Source of the DNA: VXNF01 sp965116465
GTDB taxonomy: Bacteria; Actinomycetota; Acidimicrobiia; Acidimicrobiales; CATQHL01
Assembly (NCBI GenBank): GCA_965116465.1
Contig: OZ220687.1
Location: forward strand, 2,666,001 to 2,730,000
Direction of reading: 5' to 3'
DNA: 64,000 bases
Below, in pieces: positions 52,446 through 60,741 of this stretch. Within the stretch, counting starts at the first letter, position 1. Each line of letters opens with the position of its first letter. The translations under genes and the position numbers were made by a program. Below the pieces are notes generated by a model. The model saw only the letters and a list, made by a program, of their open reading frames with translations. It ran no database searches and was not told the DNA's origin.

Positions 52446-52463
52446 AAAGATTGTCTTATCTTG
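52446..52463. promoter_or_regulatory. 18-bp AlbA-associated operator, distal site 1
   Basis: AAAGATT-N4-TATCTTG, same plan as the four sites near 54.3-54.5 kb. It lies 192 bases beyond the 3' end of the AlbA-type gene, in a 307-base gene-free stretch (52348-52654). Its right flank GAGAAT is shared with site 4. I see no convincing gene in the rest of the stretch. Confidence 0.6.
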
Positions 52464-52654
52464 CCGGAGAATCAGTTGAGTGGCCGCAAATGACGAAGCC
52501 TTGCAGGTCGCCGGCTCCAAGGCGTAGCGCGGGCAAGCGCCGCTCTGAGATCGACGTGTCGCGGGCACCCAGTCCTAGTGGGGGAGCATGGTACGGCCAA
52601 CGTGTGTCGCTAGGTGGTCCGTTCCTCTGCGGGCGCACAGTCGGCCCGATCATC

Positions 52655-54298
52655 TCAACTGGCTGCGTGGTAGCGCCTTGCCCTCGTCCGCCCTTCTGCG
52701 CGGAGGATGCCAGCTTGTACGAGTCCGTTGAGGAGATCGCGGACGACCTGCATGCTCGCGTCCAGCAACTGCGTCCCTTCGACGACCGAGATGCTGCCGC
52801 GTCGGCGCACCGTGTCAAGCAGCAACTGCTGCTGCCGATCGCGTGTCCCGATCGAGGTACTCCCGACACGACGTACGACCTCCTCAGATAGCACGTAGCG
52901 AGAACCGCCACGAGTACCGATCCTGACGAGCAGGCCCTTTGCGGTCGCCGCTGCGAGAACCGCGGTGCTGTCGACGTTGGGCATCAGTTCTCGGAGGCGT
53001 CGGGGCGTGACCGAGCCTTCACGGTTCGCTGCAACGAGGGCGCGGCGCTCTTCGGTGGTCATTTGGATGCCGGACAGCAGCCGGAGCCAAACCTGATCGT
53101 CGATATCGACGAGCATTCGGTTCCGCAGCGTGACCGTCACCGAGTCCGAGGTTGCGCTGAACAGCGGTGGTTCCAGCAAGCGGGACTCCATCTCGCGGAA
53201 CATCCGGTCCACTCCGTCGCCGTGCTCCTCAACCAACCCCAACGTCTTGAGGACACGCATGATCCGTGGATTGCGGCTGTAGTGCTCCGCTCGCATGTTG
53301 TCGACGGTGACGTGACCCGGCAGCGGTCCGGGGCTGGTGATCTCGAGGCGGTCATCCCAGATCGTTATGTCGACGGTGCTTCCAACGAGGCCGTAGTCGC
53401 GGTGGGCGAGCGCGTTGACGACCGCCTCGCGCACTACCTCCTCCGGGTACTCCGGGATGGATTCCCGCCGCAGGCCAGTGACAACATCGTGCCGGCCAGT
53501 GTGCTCGGCGATGAAGGCCAGGCACTGTTCGGCGACACCCTCGAGCGGCCCGGCGACTTCGGTGCGTGCATGGGTCGGGCCGGGCCCTGGGCCGACGCCG
53601 GTCCGACGGACGAGTTGCACCGCTGCCCGGGAGATCTGTGTCCTGGGATCGCGGGAGAACAGGATCGCGGCCGCCGCCAGTACCTGGATGTCCTCATTTG
53701 GCTCGGCAGGGAGAGCGACTCCGAGATCGACGAGGGCTCGCGTCAGTTCGGACAGGCGGACACGGCGGCGACCGTCGGCTCCCAGCGCCCGGTTGACTGC
53801 CTTCAGGTCGAAGTCACTCGCGCCGGATCCTTGCAGTACCTCATCTTCGCCGGAGTGCTCCAGCCGCGCTTGAACGAATCGTCCGAGCGCGTCGCCTCGT
53901 ATCGGTTGCGAGTCGCCCCCGACGCGCCGCAGGAGCCGACCGTCCGGTGTGGTGACGATCCGCCCGGGCACTTCGGGCACCGTGGTGATGGTGAGTTCGA
54001 CGCCGTCTACGAGGATGGGACGCACGTCGACGGGTACGTCGCACTGATGCGCATACTGCGAGATCCGATCGAGAGTGTTCTGACTAAGGGGGCATCCGAT
54101 GATCGTGCGATCGTCGTTCACGCCGTGGATGATCAGCCCGCCAGAGGTCATGGCCATTGCTGGGATCGCGTCGAGCATCCCCGGGGAGACTCCGCGTTTG
54201 AAGTCCAGGCCAGAATGCTCGAGTTGGCCAAACCGGTCCCAGAACTCTCTCGCGCTCAGCTTCTCCGGGGTCTCGTGGCTTTGTCGTTCCCTGGCCAT
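52655..54298 (-). CDS. AlbA_2/Schlafen-type ATP-binding regulator
   Basis: 547 residues. The N-terminal AlbA_2 (Schlafen) domain has the family's EHSGLDFKRGV and GGLIIHGVNDDRTIIG. The middle carries a GHKL/HATPase_c_4-like part with EEVVREAVVNALAHRDYG, DRLEITSPGPLPG and NPRIMRVLKTLGLVEEHGDGVDRM. C-terminal winged helices follow (TAKGLLVRIG, LLNGLVQAGIL). Such proteins act as DNA-binding regulators or in phage and plasmid stress responses. The gene is surrounded by copies of one palindromic site, one starting 6 bases before its ATG, so it probably represses itself. Flanks are gene-poor, which suggests a small inserted island. Confidence 0.87.
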   Translation of the reverse strand: MARERQSHETPEKLSAREFWDRFGQLEHSGLDFKRGVSPGMLDAIPAMAMTSGGLIIHGVNDDRTIIGCPLSQNTLDRISQYAHQCDVPVDVRPILVDGVELTITTVPEVPGRIVTTPDGRLLRRVGGDSQPIRGDALGRFVQARLEHSGEDEVLQGSGASDFDLKAVNRALGADGRRRVRLSELTRALVDLGVALPAEPNEDIQVLAAAAILFSRDPRTQISRAAVQLVRRTGVGPGPGPTHARTEVAGPLEGVAEQCLAFIAEHTGRHDVVTGLRRESIPEYPEEVVREAVVNALAHRDYGLVGSTVDITIWDDRLEITSPGPLPGHVTVDNMRAEHYSRNPRIMRVLKTLGLVEEHGDGVDRMFREMESRLLEPPLFSATSDSVTVTLRNRMLVDIDDQVWLRLLSGIQMTTEERRALVAANREGSVTPRRLRELMPNVDSTAVLAAATAKGLLVRIGTRGGSRYVLSEEVVRRVGSTSIGTRDRQQQLLLDTVRRRGSISVVEGTQLLDASMQVVRDLLNGLVQAGILRAEGRTRARRYHAAS

Positions 54299-54303
54299 CC
54301 GCC

Positions 54304-54523
54304 GAACATAATACTATCTTTCTGATAAATCGGCCACTAAGCCAGTTCTTGGCAAAGATAGTGTTATCTTTCTCCGGCAGAACGCGGTTGTAGCGGACGT
54401 GTCGGAGTCCGACTCCTCAGGAATCCGGCTGTCAGGTATTCGCAGGCGAGGGCAAAAAGATATTACTATCTTGACAGAGAATGCTTGGATTCTCCCATTC
54501 TCGGCAAAGTCGCCATTATCTTT
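54304..54523. promoter_or_regulatory. Cluster of four 18-bp palindromic operators upstream of the AlbA-type gene
   Basis: Sites at 54304-54321, 54354-54371, 54456-54473 and 54506-54523 follow AAAGATA-N4-TATCTTT. The second is a perfect palindrome, the third has one mismatch, the first has two changes in its left arm and the fourth has three. The surrounding 303 bases have no gene and are AT-rich compared with the genome. The regulator's start codon is at 54298, so the first site overlaps its ribosome-binding region. Confidence 0.7.
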
Positions 54524-54560
54524 CCGGGTCGGTGGCGCGCCCTGAAACGTCGATGACGCG

Positions 54561-55463
54561 TCATCGGACGCAGGTGTGCGCGAGTTCGGGCGCCGGCTCG
54601 CTCAGGCCGGGGCGTCGAGGGGGTCCCAGTTGTAGTGCGGGAGCGTGGTGTGGCCGGCGTCCACGGTGATCTCGGCGCCCGTGACGTGCTGGGACTCGTC
54701 GGAGGCCCAGCCACAGGGCGGCGTCGGCGACGGCCTCCGGGGGCAGCATGCGGCGTCCGGGCAGGATGGTGTTGTGGCGCACCTGGTGGTCGAGCTGCTC
54801 GTCGCCGGCGTCCGCTGAGCCCGTCACGAACGCCTTCAGGTAGGGGTTCACCATCATCGGGCTGTTGACCGCCCCCGGCAGCAGGGCGTTGGCGCGGATG
54901 TTGTGGCGCCCCAGTTCGAGCGCCGCGCACTTCATCAGGCCCGCCACGCCGTGCTTGGAGGCCGTGTAAGCGCTGTAGCTGTAGCCGCCGTGCCAGCCGT
55001 TGGTGGACACGGTGTAGATGAGGCTGCCGCGCTGCTGTTCGATCATCTGCGGGGCCACGGCCTTGGTGGTGTGCCATGCACCGGTGAGATTCACGCCGAT
55101 GACCGTCTCCCAGACCTCCTCGGTCATGTCGCACAGCGACGCCGACCAGAAGATGCCGGCGTTGGCGCAGGCGATGTCCAGCCGCCCGAATTCCTCGAGG
55201 CCCGTTGCAACGACCGCGTCGAGCGACTCCTGGCTGCGCACGTCGGCGACCTCGGCGACGCAGCGGCGCCCGGCGGCGCGCACGCCCTCGGCGGTCTCCT
55301 TCAGGTCGGCCTCGGTGGCGAGCGGGTAGGGGACAGAACCCGTCTCGCAGACATCGCAGATGATGATGTCGGCGCCCTCGCCGGCGAACCTCAGTGCGAT
55401 GGCACGGCCCTGGCCGCGGGCGCCGCCGGTTACGAAGGCGACCCGCCCGTCGAGACGCCCCAT
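54561..55463 (-). CDS. SDR family oxidoreductase, C-terminus frameshifted
   Basis: 300 residues as read. Classical SDR: TGGARGQGRAIA cofactor loop, NAG in CANAGIF, catalytic Ser in YTVSTNGW and YxxxK in YTASKHG. After ADAALWL the frame becomes nonsense. Removing one C from the CCC run at 54706-54708 restores ASDESQHVTGAEITVDAG and a stop at 54602-54604. The true protein is then about 286 residues and functional. Start ATG 55463. It is the last gene of the sugar ABC operon (binding protein, permease, ATPase, SDR) and probably oxidises the imported sugar or polyol. Confidence 0.85.
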   Translation of the reverse strand: MGRLDGRVAFVTGGARGQGRAIALRFAGEGADIIICDVCETGSVPYPLATEADLKETAEGVRAAGRRCVAEVADVRSQESLDAVVATGLEEFGRLDIACANAGIFWSASLCDMTEEVWETVIGVNLTGAWHTTKAVAPQMIEQQRGSLIYTVSTNGWHGGYSYSAYTASKHGVAGLMKCAALELGRHNIRANALLPGAVNSPMMVNPYLKAFVTGSADAGDEQLDHQVRHNTILPGRRMLPPEAVADAALWLGLRRVPARHGRRDHRGRRPHHAPALQLGPPRRPGLSEPAPELAHTCVR

Positions 55464-55472
55464 GGCGGCCGG

Positions 55473-56252
55473 TCAGCCGCCGTTGTCGGCAGCCGCCGTG
55501 CCGGACTCGGCCACCGCGTCGGCCAGCTCGTCGACGGTGAGGTCGCCCTTGTGCACCACCCGGCTGATGGTGCCCCGGTGCATGATGGCGATGCGGTCGG
55601 CGGCGGGCAGCACGTGGTCCATGTTGTGGTCGATGTAGAGGACGCCGAGGTTGTTCTCCTTCGCCGCGCCGATGGCGTCCAGGACCCGCCGGGTCTCGCG
55701 CACCGACAGCGCCGCGACCGGCTCGTCCAGCACGAGAAGCTGGGAGTCGAAGTGGATCGCCCGGCTGATGGCCAGAGACTGCCGTTCGCCGCCGGACAGG
55801 GTCGCCGCCGTCTGGTGAGAGGACTCGACCGAGGTGAGCCCCACCTCGGCGAGGTGCTCGTCGCAGATCCGCGCCATCTCCTTGACCCGCAGGTAGCGGA
55901 TGCCCAGTACGTTGCGGTGGAGTTCCTGGCCCAGGAAGAAGTTCCGCCAGAGCGCCATCTCGTCGACGATGGCGAGGTCCTGGTAGACGGTTTCGATCCC
56001 TGCCGCCCGGGCCTCGCGCGGCGATCCGAACCGGACGGGGTTGCCCTGGATCTTGATGGTCCCCGCCGTGGGCTCGATGTAGCCGCTGATCATCTTGACG
56101 ATCGTGGACTTGCCGGCTCCGTTGTCGCCCACCAGCCCCACCACCTCGCCGGGATGGATGGCCAGGCTGGCGTCGCGCACGGCGTAGTTCTTCCCGTACC
56201 GGCGGGTGACGCTCACCAACTCGACGACGGGGGTTGCGGTCTCGGTGCTCAT
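55473..56252 (-). CDS. Sugar ABC transporter ATP-binding protein, single domain
   Basis: 259 residues. Walker A GDNGAGKST, signature LSGGERQSLAIS, Walker B LLVLDEPVAALS and the switch His in YIDHNMDHV. Half-size compared with two-domain RbsA, like its counterpart at 3376. ATG 56252 overlaps the permease stop by ATGA (56249-56252); the longer frame upstream lies inside the permease gene. It is followed 9 bases later by the SDR. Confidence 0.92.
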   Translation of the reverse strand: MSTETATPVVELVSVTRRYGKNYAVRDASLAIHPGEVVGLVGDNGAGKSTIVKMISGYIEPTAGTIKIQGNPVRFGSPREARAAGIETVYQDLAIVDEMALWRNFFLGQELHRNVLGIRYLRVKEMARICDEHLAEVGLTSVESSHQTAATLSGGERQSLAISRAIHFDSQLLVLDEPVAALSVRETRRVLDAIGAAKENNLGVLYIDHNMDHVLPAADRIAIMHRGTISRVVHKGDLTVDELADAVAESGTAAADNGG

Positions 56253-57289
56253 CCGAACAATGTGCTCCTCGTGCCGCCGCGCCGCAGCGCCTCGACCCGG
56301 GCGTTCAGGCCGGCCGAGACCACCAGCAGGACGCCCACGAGGCCAAGGTAGTACTCCGAGGGCACCTTGATCACGATCAGTCCCACCTTGAGGGAGCCGA
56401 GGATCAGCGCCCCGAGCATCGAGCCGATCACGGTTCCCTTGGCGCCGAACAGCGAGGTGCCGCCGACGACCACGGCCACGATGGCCAGCAGGTTGATGTC
56501 GATGCCCGAGGCCACGCTGGAGGACCCGAAGTCGGCGAACTGCAGGATGCCGGCCAGGCCGGCCAGCAGGGCGGCCAGCACGAAGTTGGTGAGCTTCACC
56601 CGGATCACCGGAACGCCCATGGCCCGGGCGACGCCGCCGCCGTACTTCCCGGCCGCGTAGGTCCAGTTGCCGTACTGCGTGCGCCACATGACGAAGGCCA
56701 GGATGATCCCTATCCCCACCATCCAGGCGAACGGCGCGGCGATGGGGGAGCCGGGGATGTCGGCGCCCAGGATCTTCTTGACGGTGCCCTCCTCCTCGAT
56801 GAGGTCCACCGGGAAACCACCCAGGATGATGCGGTTCCAGCTGGTGACGGCGAAGAGCATGCCGAGCGTGACGATGAAGGACGGGACGCCGATGTAGGTG
56901 GTGATCAGGCCGTTGATGAGGCCGATGCACGCCACGATGGCGAGGCCGACGAAGAGCCCGGCGAGGATGTGCCAGCCCCACTCGCGCATCAGCCAGCCCA
57001 TGATCGCCGGGCCCAGGGCGAAGGTGGCCGAGACCGACAGATCGAACTCGCCGGAGATCATCAGCGCCGTGACGCCCAGCGACACCATTCCCACCGACGA
57101 GGTCAGCGCCGCCACCGAACTCATCAGGTCGGCGGACGAGAAGAAGCCGACCTCGTTGGACGGATGGAACTCGAAGACCAGGAACAGGAGAACGACGGCC
57201 AGCAGCGGAGCGAACTCCAGCCGGCCCCACACGCGCTGGCCGGCGCGCAGGATCATTCCGGCGGCGTTGTCAGCCGGTGCGTTGCTCAC
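56249..57289 (-). CDS. Sugar ABC transporter permease (RbsC type)
   Basis: 346 residues, multispanning. Family marks are GEFDLSVSATFALG near residue 80 and AIVAVVVGGTSLFGAKG in the C-terminal third. GTG 57289 is the start. It belongs to the operon binding protein (57397-58569), permease, ATPase, SDR. The gene order differs from the first sugar operon (permease before ATPase), so the two operons are not recent duplicates. Confidence 0.92.
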   Translation of the reverse strand: MSNAPADNAAGMILRAGQRVWGRLEFAPLLAVVLLFLVFEFHPSNEVGFFSSADLMSSVAALTSSVGMVSLGVTALMISGEFDLSVSATFALGPAIMGWLMREWGWHILAGLFVGLAIVACIGLINGLITTYIGVPSFIVTLGMLFAVTSWNRIILGGFPVDLIEEEGTVKKILGADIPGSPIAAPFAWMVGIGIILAFVMWRTQYGNWTYAAGKYGGGVARAMGVPVIRVKLTNFVLAALLAGLAGILQFADFGSSSVASGIDINLLAIVAVVVGGTSLFGAKGTVIGSMLGALILGSLKVGLIVIKVPSEYYLGLVGVLLVVSAGLNARVEALRRGGTRSTLFG

Positions 57290-57341
57290 GCCGTGCGTCT
57301 GGATGCTCTATGGACGGTCGAGATGGGCGGTCGAGTGAATG

Positions 57342-57378
57342 CGTGTGGGGGTGCACGCCCGGCGCGCACCCCCACACG
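57342..57378 (-). promoter_or_regulatory. Intercistronic stem-loop after the second sugar-binding-protein gene
   Basis: Perfect 13-bp inverted repeat, 57342-57354 with 57366-57378, with an 11-base loop and no T-run. It lies between the binding-protein stop and the permease GTG, as in the two other ABC operons. Probably protects the binding-protein message or attenuates downstream expression. Confidence 0.65.
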
Positions 57379-57396
57379 ATCGACCGTGTGGCCGTC

Positions 57397-58569
57397 CTAG
57401 CCGGCGTATCCGGCCTCGAACAGCGCCTCGACCTCGTTGACGTTGTCAGCGGTGACCATCAAGGTGCCCGGGTCGATGACCGGCGGGTCGATGAAGCCGA
57501 ACTTCACCTTGATGTACGCCGAGATCACGCCATAGAACGTCTGCAGGAACGGCTGCTGCGTCAGGCTCAACTGGACGTTGCCGTCCTTCACGCCCGCGAT
57601 GACCGTCTGGTCGAGGTTCCACATCACCAGCGGGACGTCCGAGCCGGCGTCGGCCTTGGCCTGCGCGGCGGGAGTGCCCGAGGTGGTGTCCCACGTGACG
57701 ATGCCCTGGGTGCCGGGGTTGGCGGCCAGGTAGGTCTTGATGACCTCGAAGTTCGGGGCCGGATCCAGGCCCGGCAGCGCCACGATGTCGAGATCGCTCT
57801 CACTCCAGCCTGCGTCGGTGAAGACCTGGATGTAGGCGTTCTCGATCTCGAGGTGCTCCGGCGAGTCCGGCAGCGAGTTGAACAGCACGAGCTGGTCGCC
57901 CGGGCTCACGTATTCGAGATAGAGCTCAGCGCTGCGGCGGGCCGCGGCGGCCTTGTCGAGCCCGACCGGCGTTCCGGAGAGCCGCCGGACGCGAGGATCG
58001 TCGGAGTCCTTACCCACGTAGTTGTTGTAGAACTGCACCTCGATGCCCTTGTCGAGGGCGTCGATGACGGCTTCCTCGTACTCGGCCGTGCGGTAGTCCA
58101 CCAGGATCGCATCCGGCTCGGCTGCAACGGCCGTCACGATGAACTCGTTGACGTTGGCGAGGCTGAAGTCCTCCGGCGCGATGTAGGTGACGTTGGCGTC
58201 GGCGAGGGCGTCCCCGGCTGCCAGCGAGCCGTTCTGGATGAGATCCCAGAACGGGTTGTTCAGAACCGATCCCACGACCCAGATCTCGATGGCGTCGCCA
58301 TCGGCCTGCGTGAGGTCGACCTCCTCCTCCGCGGGCTCGGCGGCGGGTGGAGGATCGGGCGCCGCTGCGGGAGCCTCGTCGGCGGGTTCGGGTGCCGCTG
58401 GAGCCGCCTCGGGTGCGGCGGGTGCCGGCTCGGGCGGCGCGGCCGGTGCGGCATCACCGTCGTCGCCGTCGCCGCACGACACGGCGAGCAGCGCCAGTAC
58501 GGCGAGCAGGGCGGCCAGGAGGCTGAGCCCTCCTCTGCGCCGCGAAGTAAGTCTGGTCGTGTGACCCAT
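57397..58569 (-). CDS. Sugar-binding lipoprotein (Peripl_BP_4 type)
   Basis: 390 residues. The lipoprotein signal ends LALLAVSCGDG with Cys32, followed by a long Ala/Pro/Glu linker (about residues 40-80) and one binding domain from EIWVVGSVLNNPFWDLI to the C-terminus. It contains DAILVDYRTAEYEEAV and GIVTWDTTSGTP. It is unrelated at sequence level to the duplicated domain of the first operon, although both use the same type of linker. ATG 58569 heads the operon. It is divergent from the P450 gene at 58728 with a 158-base shared upstream region. Confidence 0.9.
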   Translation of the reverse strand: MGHTTRLTSRRRGGLSLLAALLAVLALLAVSCGDGDDGDAAPAAPPEPAPAAPEAAPAAPEPADEAPAAAPDPPPAAEPAEEEVDLTQADGDAIEIWVVGSVLNNPFWDLIQNGSLAAGDALADANVTYIAPEDFSLANVNEFIVTAVAAEPDAILVDYRTAEYEEAVIDALDKGIEVQFYNNYVGKDSDDPRVRRLSGTPVGLDKAAAARRSAELYLEYVSPGDQLVLFNSLPDSPEHLEIENAYIQVFTDAGWSESDLDIVALPGLDPAPNFEVIKTYLAANPGTQGIVTWDTTSGTPAAQAKADAGSDVPLVMWNLDQTVIAGVKDGNVQLSLTQQPFLQTFYGVISAYIKVKFGFIDPPVIDPGTLMVTADNVNEVEALFEAGYAG

Positions 58570-58727
58570 CAGGTGTTCCCCTCCGTTTTGATGGCTCCGC
58601 CGGTGCCCATCGGTCGATTTCGCGGCCGGGCCAGGTGAATTGGGCGCCGGCAGCGCGCCGACACAAGGAGTGGAGTCTGGATTCCCCCCTGGGCGTCGGT
58701 GTGCTGCCCGCAGCCGCGGAGTCTAAT

Positions 58728-59927
58728 TTGCCCCTTGTGGTTGTCAATCGGCCCGAAACGGCCGAGCCCGTGGGCTACGACCCGCTCTTGCGGGAGGTAC
58801 AGGAGGACCCGTACCCCTATTACCGGCGCCTTTTGGCGGACCACCCCCTGTATCACAACCCCGAGCGCGGCGTCTGGACGCTGTGCCGCTACGGCGACCT
58901 GCGCCCGGCGCTGAAGGACTGGCAGACGTTCTCCAGCGCCGAGGGCGTCAACATCGAGCCCGGGTTCAGCGAGACGATCGGTCCGGAGATCCTGAACATG
59001 GACCCGCCCCGCCACGACCAGCTCCGCCGGCTGGTGAGCCACCACTTCTCCAACAACACGGTGGGCGCCTACGAGCCGCTGGTGCGGGCGTTCGCGCACC
59101 AACTCATCGACGGGCTGTGTGCCGACGGCGGCGGGGACTTCGCCGCCGACTTCTCCCAGCGCCTGCCGGTGCTCGTCATCTGCCAGTTGATGGGCATCCC
59201 GCTGTCCGAGGAGGCGACCGTCCGGCAACTCGCCCACGACATGCTGCTGGCGCTGTCGGGCACCGAGGAGTTCAACGACATCTCCACCGCCGCGGCCGAC
59301 GAGCTGCGGCGCTACATGAGCGAACTCGTTGCCGACCGGCGGCGCTCGCCGCGTGACGACGTGATCTCCAGCCTCGCCACCGGGGAGATCGACGGGGACC
59401 CGATCGACGCCGGCGAGATGTTCGCCATGTGCCTGATCATCTACCTGGCAGGCAACACGACGACCAGCTCGCTCGTGTCCAACGGCCTGTACCTGCTGAC
59501 GCAGCACCCCGATCAGCAGGCCCGTCTGGCGGACACGCCCGAGGCCGTCCCCAACGCCGTGGAGGAGTTGCTCCGCTACGAGTCGCCCGTGCAGTGGACG
59601 TCCCGGATCACCACCCGCGACGTCGAGATGCACGGCCGCGTCGTGCCGGAGGGCAGCCGGATGATGATGCTGCTGGCCGCGGCGCATCGCGACCCGCGGG
59701 TATTCGACGACCCGGACACCTTCGACGTGTTCCGCCGTCCCCGCCGCCATCTCGGCTTCGGCGACGGCGTGCACCGCTGCGTGGGGGCGCCGCTGGCCCG
59801 CCTCGAGGGGCGCGTGGCGCTGGAGGTGATCTTCGAGCGGGTGCCGCACTTCCGCCTGGCCGGCGAGGTGGAGCGGCTCTGGATCTCGACTGAGCGGGGA
59901 CTGGCCCGCCTGCCGCTGGCGGTCTGA
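58728..59927 (+). CDS. Cytochrome P450
   Basis: 399 residues, normal length. I-helix IYLAGNTTTSSL (AGNTT, with the proton-relay Thr), ExxR in EELLRYE, and haem loop LGFGDGVHRCVGAPLARLE with the Cys ligand. TTG 58728 has GGAG six bases upstream; GTG 58737 is an alternative, and the frame to 58635 adds non-homologous sequence. It is followed by an acyltransferase-type gene, SDRs and a luciferase-like oxidoreductase on the same strand, which looks like a catabolic cluster. Redox partners are likely the ferredoxin and reductase at 50.9-52.3 kb. Confidence 0.94.
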   Translation: MPLVVVNRPETAEPVGYDPLLREVQEDPYPYYRRLLADHPLYHNPERGVWTLCRYGDLRPALKDWQTFSSAEGVNIEPGFSETIGPEILNMDPPRHDQLRRLVSHHFSNNTVGAYEPLVRAFAHQLIDGLCADGGGDFAADFSQRLPVLVICQLMGIPLSEEATVRQLAHDMLLALSGTEEFNDISTAAADELRRYMSELVADRRRSPRDDVISSLATGEIDGDPIDAGEMFAMCLIIYLAGNTTTSSLVSNGLYLLTQHPDQQARLADTPEAVPNAVEELLRYESPVQWTSRITTRDVEMHGRVVPEGSRMMMLLAAAHRDPRVFDDPDTFDVFRRPRRHLGFGDGVHRCVGAPLARLEGRVALEVIFERVPHFRLAGEVERLWISTERGLARLPLAV

Positions 59928-59976
59928 TGGTCCCCGCTCCGCCCCCCGCGCCGGCCGAGATTCCGGAGGTCACACC

Positions 59977-60738
59977 GTGAGCGCACCGCAGGATCCCTCC
60001 GAGCCCTCCGGCAACGGCAAGGTCCGTCTCAGCCGGCTGCGCAGGCGCATCGCCCAGAACGTCAGCGAGTCCCGCCGCACCGCGGCGCACGTCTGGACCT
60101 CGGTGGAGGTGGACTACGAGGCGCTGGAGCAGGTGCGTCGCCGGCACCGGAGCGAGTTCCGCGAGCAGGAGGGATTCTCGCTCACGTACCTGCCGTTCAT
60201 CGCCATGGCGACCGTCGACGCGCTGGCGGCCTTCGGCGAGGTGAACAGCTCCGTGGACTTTGCCGACGGATCCCAGACCATGCACGACGGTGTGAACCTC
60301 GGCATCGCGGTCGACCTCGACAGGGCGGGTCTCATCGTGGTCGTCATCCACAACGCCGATGACCTGAGCCTGGTCGAATTGGCCCGGGCGATCAGCGACC
60401 TGGCCGCCAGAGCCCGTGCCGGCGGTCTCCGGCCCGCCGACGTGAGCGGATCCACGTTCACGATCACCAACCCGGGCTCGTTCGGATCGTTCATGTCGGC
60501 TCCCATCATCAACCTGCCCAACGTGGCCATCCTGGCCACCGACGGCGTGGCGAAGCGGCCGACCGTCGTCGGCGGCGACAGCGTGGCGGTGCATCACATC
60601 GGGCATCTGGGCCTGTCCTGGGACCACCGGGCTTTCGACGGCTCCAGCGCCGCCCTGTTCCTCGGCCGGATCCGGGACAACATCCAGGCCTGGGATTGGG
60701 AGACGCACTTCGGCGACGAGAGCGGGACGGAGAGCTGA
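59977..60738 (+). CDS. Stand-alone 2-oxoacid dehydrogenase E2-type acyltransferase catalytic domain
   Basis: 253 residues with only the catalytic domain of dihydrolipoyl acyltransferases: RLSRLRRRIAQNVSES at the start, TFTITNPGSFGSF and the active-site SWDHRAFDG (HxxxDG) near the end. The lipoyl and E1/E3-binding domains are absent. GTG 59977 has GGAGGT upstream. No E1 or E3 gene is nearby. It may act on CoA thioesters alone as a trimer or larger oligomer. It lies 49 bases after the P450 and 3 bases before the next SDR. Confidence 0.88.
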   Translation: MSAPQDPSEPSGNGKVRLSRLRRRIAQNVSESRRTAAHVWTSVEVDYEALEQVRRRHRSEFREQEGFSLTYLPFIAMATVDALAAFGEVNSSVDFADGSQTMHDGVNLGIAVDLDRAGLIVVVIHNADDLSLVELARAISDLAARARAGGLRPADVSGSTFTITNPGSFGSFMSAPIINLPNVAILATDGVAKRPTVVGGDSVAVHHIGHLGLSWDHRAFDGSSAALFLGRIRDNIQAWDWETHFGDESGTES

Positions 60739-60741
60739 TCC

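Noticed and set aside
52451..52891. Plus-strand ORF starting near operator site 1
   Set aside because: Most of it lies antisense to the AlbA-type gene, its composition is unlike a protein, and no ribosome-binding site is seen.
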